The notes: generated by a model from the sequence alone, not told the origin. A DNA stretch of 64,000 nt from Piscirickettsiaceae bacterium (GCA_013215825.1 JABSQN010000007.1:1-64000); one strand, 5' to 3'. Positions 31,997 through 42,757 are shown, counted from the first letter of the stretch. Numbers and translations: made by a program.

Positions 31997-32539
31997 ATGG
32001 AGCAGTACCGAGGTACGACTATTCTTTCTTACCGCCGAAATGGCCAGGTCGTTGTCGGCGGCGATGGCCAAGTCAGCATGGGCAATACCATAATGAAAGG
32101 TAATGCTCGTAAAGTTCGTCGGCTCTATAATGACCAGGTTATTGCTGGTTTTGCCGGCGGTACCGCTGATGCATTTACTTTATTTGAACGCTTTGAGGCA
32201 AAACTGGAAAAACACCAAGGTAATTTAACCCGAAGTGCCTTAGAACTAGCTAAAGACTGGCGAACAGATCGCATGATGCGTCGTCTTGAAGCCTTATTAG
32301 CCGTTGCTGATAGTGAAACCTCACTTATTATTACTGGTAATGGTGATGTAATTGAACCTGAAAACGGCTTAATGGCTATCGGCTCTGGTGGCCCTTTTGC
32401 TCAATCAGCAGCGACAGCCCTATTTGAAAACACTGATCTTAGTGCGCGTGAAATTGTTGAAAGAAGTCTTAATATTGCGGCTGACATTTGTATTTATACC
32501 AATCACAATCTCACTATCGAAACTTTAGAGTCTAAATAA
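31997..32539 (+). CDS. hslV: HslV peptidase subunit of the HslUV protease
   Basis: HslV is a threonine peptidase that forms two stacked hexameric rings and works with HslU. The start is the ATG at 31997, behind AGGAG, giving 180 residues; an upstream in-frame start lacks support. The mature catalytic threonine would be T7 or T8 in [16 protein letters not shown], so a six-residue propeptide is cut off, as in betaproteobacterial Hsl[12 protein letters not shown] and KARKV-like [10 protein letters not shown] blocks follow. It lies 6 bp before hslU. Confidence 0.97.
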   Translation: MEQYRGTTILSYRRNGQVVVGGDGQVSMGNTIMKGNARKVRRLYNDQVIAGFAGGTADAFTLFERFEAKLEKHQGNLTRSALELAKDWRTDRMMRRLEALLAVADSETSLIITGNGDVIEPENGLMAIGSGGPFAQSAATALFENTDLSAREIVERSLNIAADICIYTNHNLTIETLESK

Positions 32540-32545
32540 ATCACT

Positions 32546-33865
32546 ATGCAAGCATTAACGCCTAAACAAATTGTTCAAGAATTAGACAAACATATTGTCG
32601 GTCAGCAAGCGGCTAAAAAGGCAGTAGCAATTGCACTGCGTAATCGCTGGCGCCGTAAACAGCTTTCTGCTGAGCTGCAACATGAAATCACTCCTAAGAA
32701 CATTTTAATGATTGGCCCGACGGGTGTGGGTAAAACAGAAATTGCACGTCGCCTAGCCTCCTTAGCCAATGCGCCCTTTATTAAAATAGAAGCCACCAAG
32801 TTTACTGAGGTGGGTTATGTCGGTCGTGATGTTGAATCTATTATTCGTGATCTTGCTGAAATGGCGATGAAGATGTTGCGTGAACAAGCAATTGAAGCCA
32901 TTAAACCCAAAGCAGAAGACGCGGCAGAAGATCGTATCCTAGATGCCTTACTTCGCCCAGCGCGTGATCAAGAAGACGTTGCGGATGATTCCAATACTCG
33001 CCAGCGCTTTCGCAAAATGTTACGTGAAGGAAAATTGGATGATCGCGAAATAGAATTGGAATTGGATGCGCCGAGTATTGGCGTTGAAATCATGTCTCCT
33101 CCAGGTATGGAAGAAATGACCAATCAATTGCAAGATATGTTTCAAAGTATGAGCTCTTCAAAAAAATCAACACGCAAACTCACTGTTGCAAAAGCATTAC
33201 GCGCCTTAAGTGAAGAAGAAGCCAGCAAGTTAATCAATGAAGAAGATCTAAAAGCGCAAGTGATCGATGCGGTTGAGCAAGACGGTATCGTATTCTTAGA
33301 TGAAATTGATAAAATCACCAATCGCAGTGAAGGTAGCAGTGCTGATGTTTCTCGCGCTGGTGTTCAACGCGACCTTTTACCTTTAGTTGAAGGTAGCACC
33401 GTATCCACTAAATACGGCATGTTGAAAACAGATCATATCCTCTTTATTGCATCGGGTGCTTTTCACCTCAGCAAGCCTTCTGATCTTATCCCTGAACTGC
33501 AAGGTCGCTTGCCGATCCGCGTTGAACTCGATGCGCTGGGTGCTGATGAATTTGTACGTATATTGACCGAACCCGATGCTTCATTAACAGAACAATATAT
33601 TGCCTTAATGAGTACCGAAGGAACGGAGCTTTCTTTCACTGATGACGGTCTGCAACGTATTGCTGAACTTGCTTGCCAAGTCAATGAACAAACTGAAAAT
33701 ATCGGTGCTCGTCGTCTGCATACCTTGTTAGAAAAGCTCTTAGAACCGATCTCATTCAATACCGCTGATGATGGCGAAAACTCGGTGAGTATTGATGCTG
33801 ATTATGTGAATGAGCAATTATCTAATTTAGTTCAAGATGAAGATCTTTCGCGTTACATTCTTTAA
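32546..33865 (+). CDS. hslU: HslU ATPase subunit of the HslUV protease
   Basis: HslU (439 residues) is an AAA+ unfoldase that feeds proteins into HslV. The Walker A motif [15 protein letters not shown], Walker B-like [11 protein letters not shown] and the sensor region are intact, with the variable I domain between about residues 110 and 230. The last residues (DEDLSRYIL) match the C-terminal tail that inserts into HslV. It is in operon with hslV. Confidence 0.98.
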   Translation: MQALTPKQIVQELDKHIVGQQAAKKAVAIALRNRWRRKQLSAELQHEITPKNILMIGPTGVGKTEIARRLASLANAPFIKIEATKFTEVGYVGRDVESIIRDLAEMAMKMLREQAIEAIKPKAEDAAEDRILDALLRPARDQEDVADDSNTRQRFRKMLREGKLDDREIELELDAPSIGVEIMSPPGMEEMTNQLQDMFQSMSSSKKSTRKLTVAKALRALSEEEASKLINEEDLKAQVIDAVEQDGIVFLDEIDKITNRSEGSSADVSRAGVQRDLLPLVEGSTVSTKYGMLKTDHILFIASGAFHLSKPSDLIPELQGRLPIRVELDALGADEFVRILTEPDASLTEQYIALMSTEGTELSFTDDGLQRIAELACQVNEQTENIGARRLHTLLEKLLEPISFNTADDGENSVSIDADYVNEQLSNLVQDEDLSRYIL

Positions 33866-33883
33866 AAAAGGCGTTGAGCAATA

Positions 33884-34246
33884 ATGGCTAATAATACACT
33901 TCCAACAGGCATTACCTTACACCAGCAATCAAAAACGCTGGAGTTAGTTTATGATGAAATACATTACCATTTGCCCGCTGAATATTTGCGCGTATATTCG
34001 CCTTCTGCTGAAGTTCGCGGTCATGGTCATGGCCAAGAAGTATTACAAACTAATAAAGAACAAGTGGGTATTAATCAGCTTGAGCCTAGCGGCAATTATG
34101 CCTTAAAGATTTATTTTGATGATGGTCATGACAGCGGCTTATTTACATGGGATTATTTGTACGAGCTGGCAACACAACACGATGAACACTGGCAAGATTA
34201 CTTAAACCGTCTTGCAAAAGCAGGTTATCAACGCACAGCAGATTAG
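33884..34246 (+). CDS. DUF971 (gamma-butyrobetaine hydroxylase-like N-terminal domain) protein
   Basis: A 120-residue protein made of a single DUF971 domain, the zinc-containing N-terminal domain also found in gamma-butyrobetaine hydroxylase. The blocks WDYLYELA and [14 protein letters not shown] are typical of the stand-alone form. In gammaproteobacteria this gene is often placed between hslU and ubiE, as here, 18 bp after hslU and 10 bp before ubiE. The function of the stand-alone protein is not established; some homologues have been linked to iron-sulphur proteins, which I cannot judge from sequence. Confidence 0.85.
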   Translation: MANNTLPTGITLHQQSKTLELVYDEIHYHLPAEYLRVYSPSAEVRGHGHGQEVLQTNKEQVGINQLEPSGNYALKIYFDDGHDSGLFTWDYLYELATQHDEHWQDYLNRLAKAGYQRTAD

Positions 34247-34256
34247 GATCTATACC

Positions 34257-35003
34257 GTGACAAATAAAAAATCGACCCACTTTGGTTATAAAGAAGTACC
34301 CACCGAAGACAAAGTAAAACATGTGGCAGAGGTGTTTCATTCTGTTGCGGGCAAATATGATTTGATGAATGATCTGATGTCAATGGGCGTTCATCGCTTA
34401 TGGAAACGTTTTACCATTCATACCAGTGGTGTTCGACGTGGCGCTAAGGTTTTAGATATTGCCGGAGGAACCGGGGATCTAGCACTTAAATTTTCTAAAC
34501 TTGTGGGCAGCACGGGTCAGGTTATTTTGGCCGATATTAATGCCAGCATGCTCAATGTTGGTCGTGATCGCTTAATTGATGAAGGCATAACAGGCAATAT
34601 TGACTATGTACAAGCCAATGCCGAATGTCTGCCATTTCCTGATAATACCTTTGATGTTATCACCATTGCCTTTGGTCTGCGCAATGTCACTGATAAAGAT
34701 GCCGCCTTACGCTCGATGTTTCGTATTTTAAAACCTGGTGGCCGTTTGCTTGTTTTAGAGTTTTCCAAACCTGCCGAATGGCTCACTCCTATTTACGATA
34801 CCTATTCGTTTAAACTACTTCCTAAAATCGGCAAATTATTCTCTGGAGATGAAGAGAGTTATCGTTATTTAGCTGAATCTATTCGCATGCATCCCGACCA
34901 AGAAACCATGAAACAAATGATGGTTGATGCCGGTTTTGAGCGTTGTGATTATCATAATATGTCGGCAGGCATAGTTGCCCTTCACAGTGGTTATAAATTT
35001 TGA
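34257..35003 (+). CDS. ubiE: Ubiquinone/menaquinone C-methyltransferase UbiE
   Basis: UbiE uses S-adenosylmethionine to methylate the quinone ring carbon during ubiquinone (and menaquinone) synthesis. The start is the GTG at 34257 ([14 protein letters not shown]), 8 bases after AGGA and just past the DUF971 stop; this gives 248 residues, near the E. coli 251. The SAM motif [16 protein letters not shown] and [20 protein letters not shown] block are complete. Confidence 0.97.
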   Translation: MTNKKSTHFGYKEVPTEDKVKHVAEVFHSVAGKYDLMNDLMSMGVHRLWKRFTIHTSGVRRGAKVLDIAGGTGDLALKFSKLVGSTGQVILADINASMLNVGRDRLIDEGITGNIDYVQANAECLPFPDNTFDVITIAFGLRNVTDKDAALRSMFRILKPGGRLLVLEFSKPAEWLTPIYDTYSFKLLPKIGKLFSGDEESYRYLAESIRMHPDQETMKQMMVDAGFERCDYHNMSAGIVALHSGYKF

Positions 35004-35584
35004 GCACCCTACTCCTTCCTTTTGAATTGGCACTCAATGCCGCGTTAGCGCAAGATCCAGAAACACAGGCTAAGCTTGACCAGTTTGATCAACGTAGCAT
35101 TGCCATCAATATTAAAGATTTTAATCAGCTAATCACCGTTAATATTGTCCAGCAACAACTCCACATCACTACGCATTCTGAACAAGCTGCCGATCTCACC
35201 ATCACTGCTAATGCCTTGACCTTAGCCAAATTAGGCAGCCAACCTGATAGTTTATTCTCCTCTGATATTGATATTCACGGTGATGTGCAATTTGCCAAAC
35301 AATTACGCGATTTATTAGACGGCTTTGATTTTGACTGGGAAGCACAACTTGCTCGTATTACCGGCGACACCCTCGCCTACCCAATTGCACACGGGATAAG
35401 ACAAGCCGCTAGCTGGGTTAAGAATACCCATCAATCGATGCAACAAAATACTGCAGAATATCTAAAAGAAGAAATTCGCATTCTGCCAGCTCCCTCGCAA
35501 ATCAAAGACTATATGACGGACATTGACACATTACGTGCTGACTTTGATCGACTTGAAGCACGACTCAACCGCTTATTAAGGTAA
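35000..35584 (+). CDS. ubiJ: Ubiquinone biosynthesis accessory factor UbiJ
   Basis: UbiJ (194 residues) has an SCP2-type lipid-binding domain and forms part of the cytoplasmic Ubi complex that carries ubiquinone intermediates. The SCP2 region spans about residues 15-120 ([31 protein letters not shown]) and a helical tail with heptad-like spacing ends the protein. It starts with TTG overlapping the ubiE stop (TTGA) and no nearby ATG exists, so translation is coupled. Confidence 0.9.
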   Translation: MSTLLLPFELALNAALAQDPETQAKLDQFDQRSIAINIKDFNQLITVNIVQQQLHITTHSEQAADLTITANALTLAKLGSQPDSLFSSDIDIHGDVQFAKQLRDLLDGFDFDWEAQLARITGDTLAYPIAHGIRQAASWVKNTHQSMQQNTAEYLKEEIRILPAPSQIKDYMTDIDTLRADFDRLEARLNRLLR

Positions 35585-35590
35585 TAAACC

Positions 35591-37252
35591 ATGCAGTTAC
35601 GGCAACTCTTTCGCCTAATTCAAATCAATCATGTGTTGGCAAAGCATCGCTTAGATGAGTTTATTCAAGCGACACATTTATTGCGTCCGCTACGTTTTTT
35701 TAGCTATCTGTCACCTTATCGCTGGACACATTCTACCGATACACCACGTGCCGAACGGCTACGCTTAGCATTAGAAGAGCTTGGCCCTATTTTTGTTAAA
35801 TTTGGTCAGATATTATCAACCCGTCGTGATCTATTACCCAATGATATTGCTGATTCACTGGCCTTATTACAAGACAAGGTAACGCCATTTTCTAATGAAG
35901 AAGCCTTAGCGCTCATTCAACAAGCTTATGGTGAACAGCCATTAGAATCACTTTTTAAGCATATTGATAAACAGCCTCTTGCCTCAGCCTCCATCGCACA
36001 AGTGCATGCAGCAACATTGCTCGATGGTAGCGATGTCATTATTAAAGTGCTTCGCCCCAATATTAAACAACAAATTCAACGCGATGTTGCCCTGCTCCAA
36101 ACTCTTGCTAGTTTAGCGGAACGTTTTTGGGTCGATGGCAGACGCTTACGTCCCAAAGCCGTTGTTGCTGAACTCGAAAAGAATCTTTTTGATGAACTCG
36201 ATATGATGCGTGAAGCCGCCTCAGCCTCACAACTACGTCGTAATTTTAAAGATTCAAACCTACTCTATGTCCCTGAAATAATTTGGCCTCTGACCAAAAC
36301 AGATTTACTGGTACAAGAACGTATTTACGGCATTCCTATTGGTGATATTGCTCAATTAAAAGCCAATAAAGTTAATCTGCAAAAACTGGCCGAAATCGGT
36401 GTGGAAATTTTCTTCACCCAAGCCTTTAAACATGGTTTCTTTCATGCCGATATGCACCCTGGCAATATCATGGTTGATATCGCCGATCCTGAAAACCCGC
36501 ATTATATTGCCGTTGACTTCGGCATTATGGGTACTTTGTCCCCCAGCGATCAAAGCTATCTGGCAGATAACTTCCTCGCCTTTTTTAATAATGATTATCG
36601 TAAAGTTGCCGAATTGCATGTGCAATCTGGTTGGGTTCCTGCCGATACCCGTATTGAAGAATTTGAAGCCGCCATTCGCAGTGTTTGTGAACCGATTTTT
36701 GCCAAACCCTTGAATGAAATTTCTTTTGGGCAAGTCTTATTACGTTTATTCCAAACGGCACGCCGCTTTAATATGGAAGTGCAACCACAACTGGTTTTGC
36801 TGCAAAAGACATTACTTAATATAGAAGGTCTAGGTCGTCAGCTTTATCCTGAACTCGACTTATGGAAAACTGCCAAACCCATTTTAGAGCAATGGATGCA
36901 AGAGAAAATGGGCTGGCAAGCGGCATTGAATAATCTACAAAATGAAATACCTAATTGGGCCGAAACGTTACCCAAATTGCCTCGACTACTGCATGATCTT
37001 GGTCAACAAGCACAAGAAGGCAAGCTCAAGCTCCAATTATCATCCGATGATCTCAAACAACTTAAACAAGAAGTACGAAAAGCAAGTTTTCGGAGTGCTG
37101 CGGCTATCAGTGGTGCTGCTTTTGTGATCGGTGCCGCAGTTATAAAAGGTTTAGATGGCTATACTCCATCAATGATTGCAGGTATGCCTATGTTAAGTTG
37201 GTTCTTTGGACTATGGGGCGTTATCCTGCTCTATAGTAGCTTCAGCAAGTAA
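35591..37252 (+). CDS. ubiB: Ubiquinone biosynthesis kinase-like protein UbiB
   Basis: UbiB (553 residues) is an atypical kinase-like ATPase needed for ubiquinone synthesis. ELGPIFVKFGQILSTRRDLLP (KxGQ motif), the alanine-rich loop ASASIAQVHAA in place of a glycine-rich loop, and the FHADMHPGNIMV and AVDFGIMG catalytic motifs are present. Two C-terminal membrane segments (about residues 500-552) are visible. It lies 6 bp after ubiJ in the standard ubiE-ubiJ-ubiB order. Confidence 0.97.
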   Translation: MQLRQLFRLIQINHVLAKHRLDEFIQATHLLRPLRFFSYLSPYRWTHSTDTPRAERLRLALEELGPIFVKFGQILSTRRDLLPNDIADSLALLQDKVTPFSNEEALALIQQAYGEQPLESLFKHIDKQPLASASIAQVHAATLLDGSDVIIKVLRPNIKQQIQRDVALLQTLASLAERFWVDGRRLRPKAVVAELEKNLFDELDMMREAASASQLRRNFKDSNLLYVPEIIWPLTKTDLLVQERIYGIPIGDIAQLKANKVNLQKLAEIGVEIFFTQAFKHGFFHADMHPGNIMVDIADPENPHYIAVDFGIMGTLSPSDQSYLADNFLAFFNNDYRKVAELHVQSGWVPADTRIEEFEAAIRSVCEPIFAKPLNEISFGQVLLRLFQTARRFNMEVQPQLVLLQKTLLNIEGLGRQLYPELDLWKTAKPILEQWMQEKMGWQAALNNLQNEIPNWAETLPKLPRLLHDLGQQAQEGKLKLQLSSDDLKQLKQEVRKASFRSAAAISGAAFVIGAAVIKGLDGYTPSMIAGMPMLSWFFGLWGVILLYSSFSK

Positions 37253-37270
37253 ACCTAAGGGTTATATTTA

Positions 37271-38104
37271 ATGTCATTAGAAATTAGCCAATTATTTGAC
37301 CAAATTGATAACGTGCCTCACGTTCCTGAAGTGGTTAAAAAACTATTATCTCAAGTGAACGACCCTGCTATTGATATTACTGCTATTGCCGCTAATATTG
37401 AGCAAGAACAAAGCCTTTCATTAAAAATATTGCGTGCCGTAAACTCCTCTTACTACGCATTACCACGAAAAGTGGGCTCCATTAATCAAGCGCTTGTTAT
37501 TCTCGGTATGGATGAGCTAAAAAAACTTATTCTTGTTGCTAGTCTCATCAATGCTATTCCCGATATTCCAGGACTTGATATAGAAGATTTTTGGATCGAC
37601 AACTTCCGCACAGCAACGTATGCCAAATGGATAGCCGAAAAAGCAAAGATTGAATTTAGTGATATGATCTTCACTGCTGGCTTAATTAATAGCTTAGGTA
37701 ATATTCTCATTCACCTTGCTGATTCTGATACGGCTGAAGATATTATGCAATTAATAGACGGTGGACTCCTACGTCCTGAGGCCGAGCGACAATATTTAGG
37801 TTTTACTAGCCAAGAAGCTTGTGCAACACTCTGTCGTCTATGGCATTTTTCTGAAGACTTAATAGATACCGTGGCTAAATCAGGTGACCCTCTTAACTTT
37901 GAGCAAACATCATTACCAGCCTGTGCTGTCTTTATTGCTAAATATATCAGTGAATCAAATTACAACAGAAAAACAGATGAAGAAAGGCTCGCATTCTTTC
38001 CAAAGAAAGAATGGAGAAAGATCGGACTCAATGAACAAGATATTGCTGAAAATATGACAACTATTCTTGAACTGGAAACAGGTCTTGAAGGATTGTTAGA
38101 TTAA
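37271..38104 (+). CDS. HDOD-domain protein
   Basis: A 277-residue protein whose first 215 residues form an HDOD domain (VPHVPEVVKKLLSQV, SLSLKILRAVNSSYYALPRKVGSINQAL broken across the region, GMDELKKLILVAS). HDOD proteins are HD-related but lack the metal-binding HD pair and act as regulators in motility, biofilm and signalling pathways. It follows ubiB by 18 bp and is followed by a DjlA-like gene. No specific role can be read from the sequence. Confidence 0.85.
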   Translation: MSLEISQLFDQIDNVPHVPEVVKKLLSQVNDPAIDITAIAANIEQEQSLSLKILRAVNSSYYALPRKVGSINQALVILGMDELKKLILVASLINAIPDIPGLDIEDFWIDNFRTATYAKWIAEKAKIEFSDMIFTAGLINSLGNILIHLADSDTAEDIMQLIDGGLLRPEAERQYLGFTSQEACATLCRLWHFSEDLIDTVAKSGDPLNFEQTSLPACAVFIAKYISESNYNRKTDEERLAFFPKKEWRKIGLNEQDIAENMTTILELETGLEGLLD

Positions 38105-38136
38105 CTAACTTTTTATATAAAGAAAATTTTAACACT

Positions 38137-38913
38137 ATGTATAAATATATCCTTGCCTTCGCTGGCTACTACTTTTTAGGCTTCTTCGGTGCCTTTATTG
38201 GCTATTTATTTGGTAGCAGTATTGATCGCGCTAAAGATTATGGCATAGGCGGCATCAACCCGCTTGGCAATGCTCACCGCCAAGAAGTATTCCTTGAAAC
38301 CGTCTTTGTATTAATGGGCAACCTCGCCAAAGCCGATGGCCATATTTCAAAAAATGAAATCAACCATGTTGAAGCATTAATGCAGAAAATGGGCATGGCA
38401 TCGGAGCATCGAAAAATAGCCATCGAACAATTCAAGCGTGGTTCGGCCTCAGACTTTAATACTGATTCAGCCCTAGATCAATTTATGGCAACCTGTGGTA
38501 GCACGCTTAACTTAAAGCAAGTGTTATTGATGTATTTGATGGTAATGGCACTGGCAGATGGCAAACTAGATCCTGCCGAACAAGATCTACTTGAACATAT
38601 CTCCATTCGTCTCGGTTACAGTCGTGCACAATTTAATCAAATGCTCGAAATGGTGCTTAATCAATCCCATTTCTCTGGTGGCCAAGCACATTCTGCTTCA
38701 GCATTAGAAGATGCCTACAAAGCACTAGGAGTTACTAAAGATAATACCGACCAAGAAATTAAACGTGCCTACCGAAAATTAATCAGTCAATATCATCCTG
38801 ACAAACTGATCGGACAGGGATTGCCAGAAGATATGATTGCCGTTGCCACCGAGCAAGCAAAAGAAATTCAGGTAGCTTATGATTTGATTAAGAAACAGCG
38901 CCAAAGTGAGTGA
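38137..38913 (+). CDS. djlA: DjlA-like membrane-anchored DnaJ co-chaperone
   Basis: A 258-residue protein with an N-terminal membrane segment (YILAFAGYYFLGFFGAFIGYLF, about residues 3-25), a TerB-like helical domain (about 50-175, two copies of the ADG motif: KADGHISKNE and ADGKLDPAEQ) and a C-terminal J domain with the HPD motif (QYHPDKL). It stimulates DnaK at the inner membrane, by analogy with E. coli DjlA. It ends 10 bp from the opposing fhs gene with no terminator seen in between. Confidence 0.88.
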   Translation: MYKYILAFAGYYFLGFFGAFIGYLFGSSIDRAKDYGIGGINPLGNAHRQEVFLETVFVLMGNLAKADGHISKNEINHVEALMQKMGMASEHRKIAIEQFKRGSASDFNTDSALDQFMATCGSTLNLKQVLLMYLMVMALADGKLDPAEQDLLEHISIRLGYSRAQFNQMLEMVLNQSHFSGGQAHSASALEDAYKALGVTKDNTDQEIKRAYRKLISQYHPDKLIGQGLPEDMIAVATEQAKEIQVAYDLIKKQRQSE

Positions 38914-38923
38914 GTTCTAAATA

Positions 38924-40594
38924 TTAAAACAAGCCGCTAATTTCGCCAGCATCACTAATATCAATTCGCTCAGCGGCCGGTATTTTAGGCAAACCGGGCA
39001 TGGTCATAATATCACCACATAAGACAACAATGAATTCTGCACCGCGTGATAAACGTACATCACGAACGGTGATGGTGTGACCGGATACAGCACCAAGCAA
39101 ACGGGCATCACCACTAAATGAATAGGGTGTTTTTGCCATACATACTGGTACATGGCTATGAGTTTCACTAAATTTTTCGAGTTTGGCTAAGACTTTGTTA
39201 TCAATTGCCACGTCTTTAGCGCCATATATTTTTGTCGCTACCGCAGTAATTTTGTCTAATAACGGTTCATCGTCTTGATAAAGGAAGCGGCATTCAGCAT
39301 GTGATTCATCCAACATTGTCACAACGGCTTGCGCTAAGTCTTCGGCACCCGCGCCACCTTCTGCCCAATGTTTGGCAACAATGGCTTTGGCTCCAAAAGA
39401 TTCAACGGTTGTTTTGATTAAGTTAATTTCCGCATCGCTATCTTGCTCAAAATGGTTAATAGCGACAATACACGGCAGACCAAACTGATCTTGCATATTG
39501 CTTAGGTGGCGTTTTAAGTTTTCCATGCCTTTTTCTAGCGCGGACAAATCTTCATTTGCCAGCTCTTTAATATTAAGTCCACCATGATATTTAAGCGCCT
39601 TAACCGTTGCCACAATCACTGCTATATCAGGTTTAATATCTGATTTTCGGCATTTAATATCAATAAATTTTTCAGCGCCCAAATCGGCACCGAAGCCCGC
39701 TTCTGTGACCACATAATCAGTCAGTTTAAGCGCCATTTTGGTGGCAATAACGGAGTTACATCCATGAGCAATATTGGCAAAAGGTCCACCATGTACAAAG
39801 GCAGGATTATTCTCTAGGGTTTGTACTAAATTCGGTTTTAAGGCTTCTTTTAATAAGGCTGACATTGCACCTTGGGCATTCAAGTCTTTGGCTAGTCTGG
39901 CCGTACCATCGAGTGAATAACCAATTTGGATATTGGCCAACCGTTGTTTCAATTCTTTAAGGGTGTTAGATAAGCAGAATATCGCCATCACTTCCGAGGC
40001 CACCACAATATCAAAGCCATCTTCACGCGGAAAGCCATTTGCCGCCCCGCCCAAACCAACATTGATTTGGCGTAGCGCCCGATCATTCATATCCATCACG
40101 CGTCCCCACGTAATTTTACGAACATCTAAATCCAAAGCATTACCGTGATGAATATGGTTATCAATCATTGCTGACAATAGATTATGTGCCGCGGCGATGG
40201 CATGTAAATCACCGGTAAAATGAAGGTTAATATCTTCCATCGGTACAACTTGAGCATAACCACCACCTGCCGCGCCGCCTTTCATACCAAAGCAAGGCCC
40301 CATCGAAGGCTCACGCACACACACCATTGATTTTTTACCAATGCGATTTAAAGCATCACTTAAACCAATCGTCGTTGTCGTTTTACCTTCTCCAGCAGGA
40401 GTTGGGCTAACCGCGGTGACAAGAATCAACTTACCATCGGGCTTGTCAGCCAAGTCATTCATCACATCTAATGAGATTTTAGCCTTGTAATGACCATAAG
40501 GATCCAGCTGAAGAGGATCTAAGCCTAAACGCGACTGAGCCAATGGAATAATTTGTTCCATTCTAGCTTGCTGTGCGATTTCGATATCTGACAT
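38924..40594 (-). CDS. fhs: Formate-tetrahydrofolate ligase
   Basis: The enzyme joins formate and tetrahydrofolate using ATP to make 10-formyl-THF. The start is the ATG at 40592-40594 ([12 protein letters not shown]), behind GGAAAT, giving 556 residues, the usual length. The P-loop [18 protein letters not shown] and the [17 protein letters not shown] region are intact. In methylotrophs it links formate to C1 assimilation. It is the last gene before a convergent boundary with djlA. Confidence 0.97.
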   Translation of the reverse strand: MSDIEIAQQARMEQIIPLAQSRLGLDPLQLDPYGHYKAKISLDVMNDLADKPDGKLILVTAVSPTPAGEGKTTTTIGLSDALNRIGKKSMVCVREPSMGPCFGMKGGAAGGGYAQVVPMEDINLHFTGDLHAIAAAHNLLSAMIDNHIHHGNALDLDVRKITWGRVMDMNDRALRQINVGLGGAANGFPREDGFDIVVASEVMAIFCLSNTLKELKQRLANIQIGYSLDGTARLAKDLNAQGAMSALLKEALKPNLVQTLENNPAFVHGGPFANIAHGCNSVIATKMALKLTDYVVTEAGFGADLGAEKFIDIKCRKSDIKPDIAVIVATVKALKYHGGLNIKELANEDLSALEKGMENLKRHLSNMQDQFGLPCIVAINHFEQDSDAEINLIKTTVESFGAKAIVAKHWAEGGAGAEDLAQAVVTMLDESHAECRFLYQDDEPLLDKITAVATKIYGAKDVAIDNKVLAKLEKFSETHSHVPVCMAKTPYSFSGDARLLGAVSGHTITVRDVRLSRGAEFIVVLCGDIMTMPGLPKIPAAERIDISDAGEISGLF

Positions 40595-40664
40595 ATTTAT
40601 TTCCAAGCGGATAGATTGGGAGAATTATACCCAAACTACTTGAAGATGCAGAAAATAATTTATC

Positions 40665-40742
40665 GTCATCCTCGCAAATGCGGGGTTCTATGGGCAGTGA
40701 ATCGTATCACGGTCGTTGGATTCCCGCTTAGGTGGGAATGAC
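40665..40742. repeat. Imperfect inverted-repeat element upstream of fhs
   Basis: The element begins GTCATCCTCGC and ends GGTGGGAATGAC; the outer ends are inverted copies (GTCAT/ATGAC). Each half can fold alone (CCTCGC with GCGGGG; TTCCC with GGGAA). This looks like the widely scattered GTCATTCCCGC...GCGGGAATGAC class of intergenic repeats. It occupies most of the 199-base gap between fhs and ubiX; I see no gene there. Confidence 0.65.
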
Positions 40743-40793
40743 ACTTTCCGGGTGCAGGTGATGCATAAGATTTACCTTATAATTAAGATCATT

Positions 40794-41402
40794 TTATTCC
40801 CCCCAGATAGGCTGGAGATTATGCTCAATTTTGGCTTGGTCTAAAATACGCGCGACCACGAAATCAACAATTTCTGATATCTGTGTTGGTTTGAAATAAA
40901 AGCCAGGATTCGGTGGCAAAATACATACGCCTAACCGTGCCAGCTTAAGCATGTTTTCTAAATGTATCGCCGAATATGGGGTTTCACGCGGTACTAATAT
41001 CAATTTACGATCTTCTTTAATCATCACATCAGCGGCGCGATTGATAAGATTATCACTACTGCCAACGGCGATTGAAGAAAGCGTTCCCATGGTGCAAGGA
41101 CAAACAATCATCGTGCCGACTTTATGTGAGCCACTGGCAAGGGGCGAACTCCATTGTTGTTCACCATATACTTTTAAGTGCTCTGGGTCACAGTCAAATT
41201 CTGCGACCAACATTTTATGCACATCACTAGCTCTTGCTGGTAATTTCCAATCAAGTTCATCGGAAAATACAATGCGGGCGGCGGCTGAGATCATCAAATG
41301 AACGGTAATGCCCTGCCCTAATAATACCTTAAGCAATCGTTGGCTATAAGGCGCGCCGGAAGCCCCCGTCAGCGCTAATGCTATTTGTGTGTTATCTGTC
41401 AT
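40794..41402 (-). CDS. ubiX: Flavin prenyltransferase UbiX
   Basis: UbiX makes prenylated FMN, the cofactor of the UbiD decarboxylase in ubiquinone synthesis. The flavin-binding TGASGAPYSQRLL at the N-terminus and the C-terminal PPNPGFYFKP block are typical. The start is the ATG at 41400-41402, overlapping the mpl stop by four bases (ATGA), giving 202 residues; an upstream in-frame start within mpl is not favoured. The mpl-ubiX pair also occurs in Pseudomonas. Confidence 0.95.
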   Translation of the reverse strand: MTDNTQIALALTGASGAPYSQRLLKVLLGQGITVHLMISAAARIVFSDELDWKLPARASDVHKMLVAEFDCDPEHLKVYGEQQWSSPLASGSHKVGTMIVCPCTMGTLSSIAVGSSDNLINRAADVMIKEDRKLILVPRETPYSAIHLENMLKLARLGVCILPPNPGFYFKPTQISEIVDFVVARILDQAKIEHNLQPIWGE

Positions 41403-42757
41403 CGTTGAGCCAATGCGGTTAATAATTTTTGATGAATACAACCAAAGCCACCATTGCTCATAATTAACACTTCATCGCCTGATTTTGCTTCGGCGCATAC
41501 AGTGTCAATAATCGCTTCAATACTAGTTTCAATCACTGCCTTTTCGCCCAGTTGTTGCTGAATATCGCTGAGAGATAAACCCACGCCGGCTTCTTCTAAT
41601 AAGATAACTTGATCAGCCACCTGTAGTGATTCGGCTAAGGTTTGTTGATGCACACCCATTTTCATGGTGTTGGATCGAGGTTCTAGGATAGCAATCAATT
41701 TTCGATCACCTATATTTGCTCTTAAACCCTTTAATGTCGCAGTAATCGCAGTGGGATGGTGAGCAAAATCATCATACACTTTGATACCTTGTTCTTCGCC
41801 TCGTAATTCCATGCGGCGTTTGATACCTTTAAAGTGGCTGAGTGCTTCACAGGCTTGTACAATCGTTACCCCTACATGACGAGCGGCGGCAATGGCCGCT
41901 AAAGCATTGCTAACATTATGATGGCCTAACATTGACCATATCACCGAGCCACAATGTTCACCCTCTAGTGACACATCAAATTGACTACCATCATCGGTAA
42001 CATTGCTTGCTCGTAATTGACCACTATCAATGCCGATTGTTTGTTGCGGAGTCCAACAGCCCATGCGAAGTACATCATCTACCGCTTCATCATGTGACGG
42101 CGTTATCAATAAACCCTCTGATGGTACGGTGCGAACTAAATGATGGAATTGTTTTTGTATGGCGGCTAAATCATCAAAGATGTCAGCATGATCAAATTCG
42201 AGATTATTGATCACCAAAGTCCGCGGATGATAGTGAACAAACTTAGAGCGTTTATCAAAAAAGGCGGTATCGTATTCATCGGCTTCAATTACAAAGAAAG
42301 GTGTTTTACCTAAACGTGCTGTTTCGCCAAAATTAGCCGGTACGCCACCGATTAAGAAACCTGGTGCCATGCCTGCATCTTCTAATATCCAAGCAAGTAG
42401 GCTACTCGTTGTGGTTTTGCCATGGGTACCTGATACAGCCAATACCCATTTATCTTGCAATACATTTTCAGCCAACCATTGCGGCCCTGAAATATAGGGA
42501 ATACCTTTATTAAGCACGTATTCAACCGCAGGGTTACCGCGAGATAGGGCATTGCCCATTACCACTAAATCAGGCGCGGGATCTAAATGTTTGGCTAAAT
42601 AGCCTTGTTGTAATTCAATGCCAGCGGCGGCAAGTTGGTCACTCATCGGTGGATAGACATTGGCATCAGAGCCTGACACTGTCATGCCTAGTTCACGAGC
42701 AAGTATGGCGACACCACCCATAAATGTGCCACAAATTCCTAAAATATGAATATGCAT
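41399..42757 (-). CDS. mpl: UDP-N-acetylmuramate:tripeptide ligase Mpl
   Basis: Mpl (452 residues) attaches recycled L-Ala-gamma-D-Glu-meso-DAP to UDP-MurNAc, recycling cell-wall peptides. The ATP site SGTHGKTTTSSLLAWIL and the EADEYDTAFFDKRSKF block define the Mur ligase fold. It overlaps ubiX and directly abuts the upstream membrane-protein gene, so the three are probably co-transcribed. Confidence 0.96.
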   Translation of the reverse strand: MHIHILGICGTFMGGVAILARELGMTVSGSDANVYPPMSDQLAAAGIELQQGYLAKHLDPAPDLVVMGNALSRGNPAVEYVLNKGIPYISGPQWLAENVLQDKWVLAVSGTHGKTTTSSLLAWILEDAGMAPGFLIGGVPANFGETARLGKTPFFVIEADEYDTAFFDKRSKFVHYHPRTLVINNLEFDHADIFDDLAAIQKQFHHLVRTVPSEGLLITPSHDEAVDDVLRMGCWTPQQTIGIDSGQLRASNVTDDGSQFDVSLEGEHCGSVIWSMLGHHNVSNALAAIAAARHVGVTIVQACEALSHFKGIKRRMELRGEEQGIKVYDDFAHHPTAITATLKGLRANIGDRKLIAILEPRSNTMKMGVHQQTLAESLQVADQVILLEEAGVGLSLSDIQQQLGEKAVIETSIEAIIDTVCAEAKSGDEVLIMSNGGFGCIHQKLLTALAQR

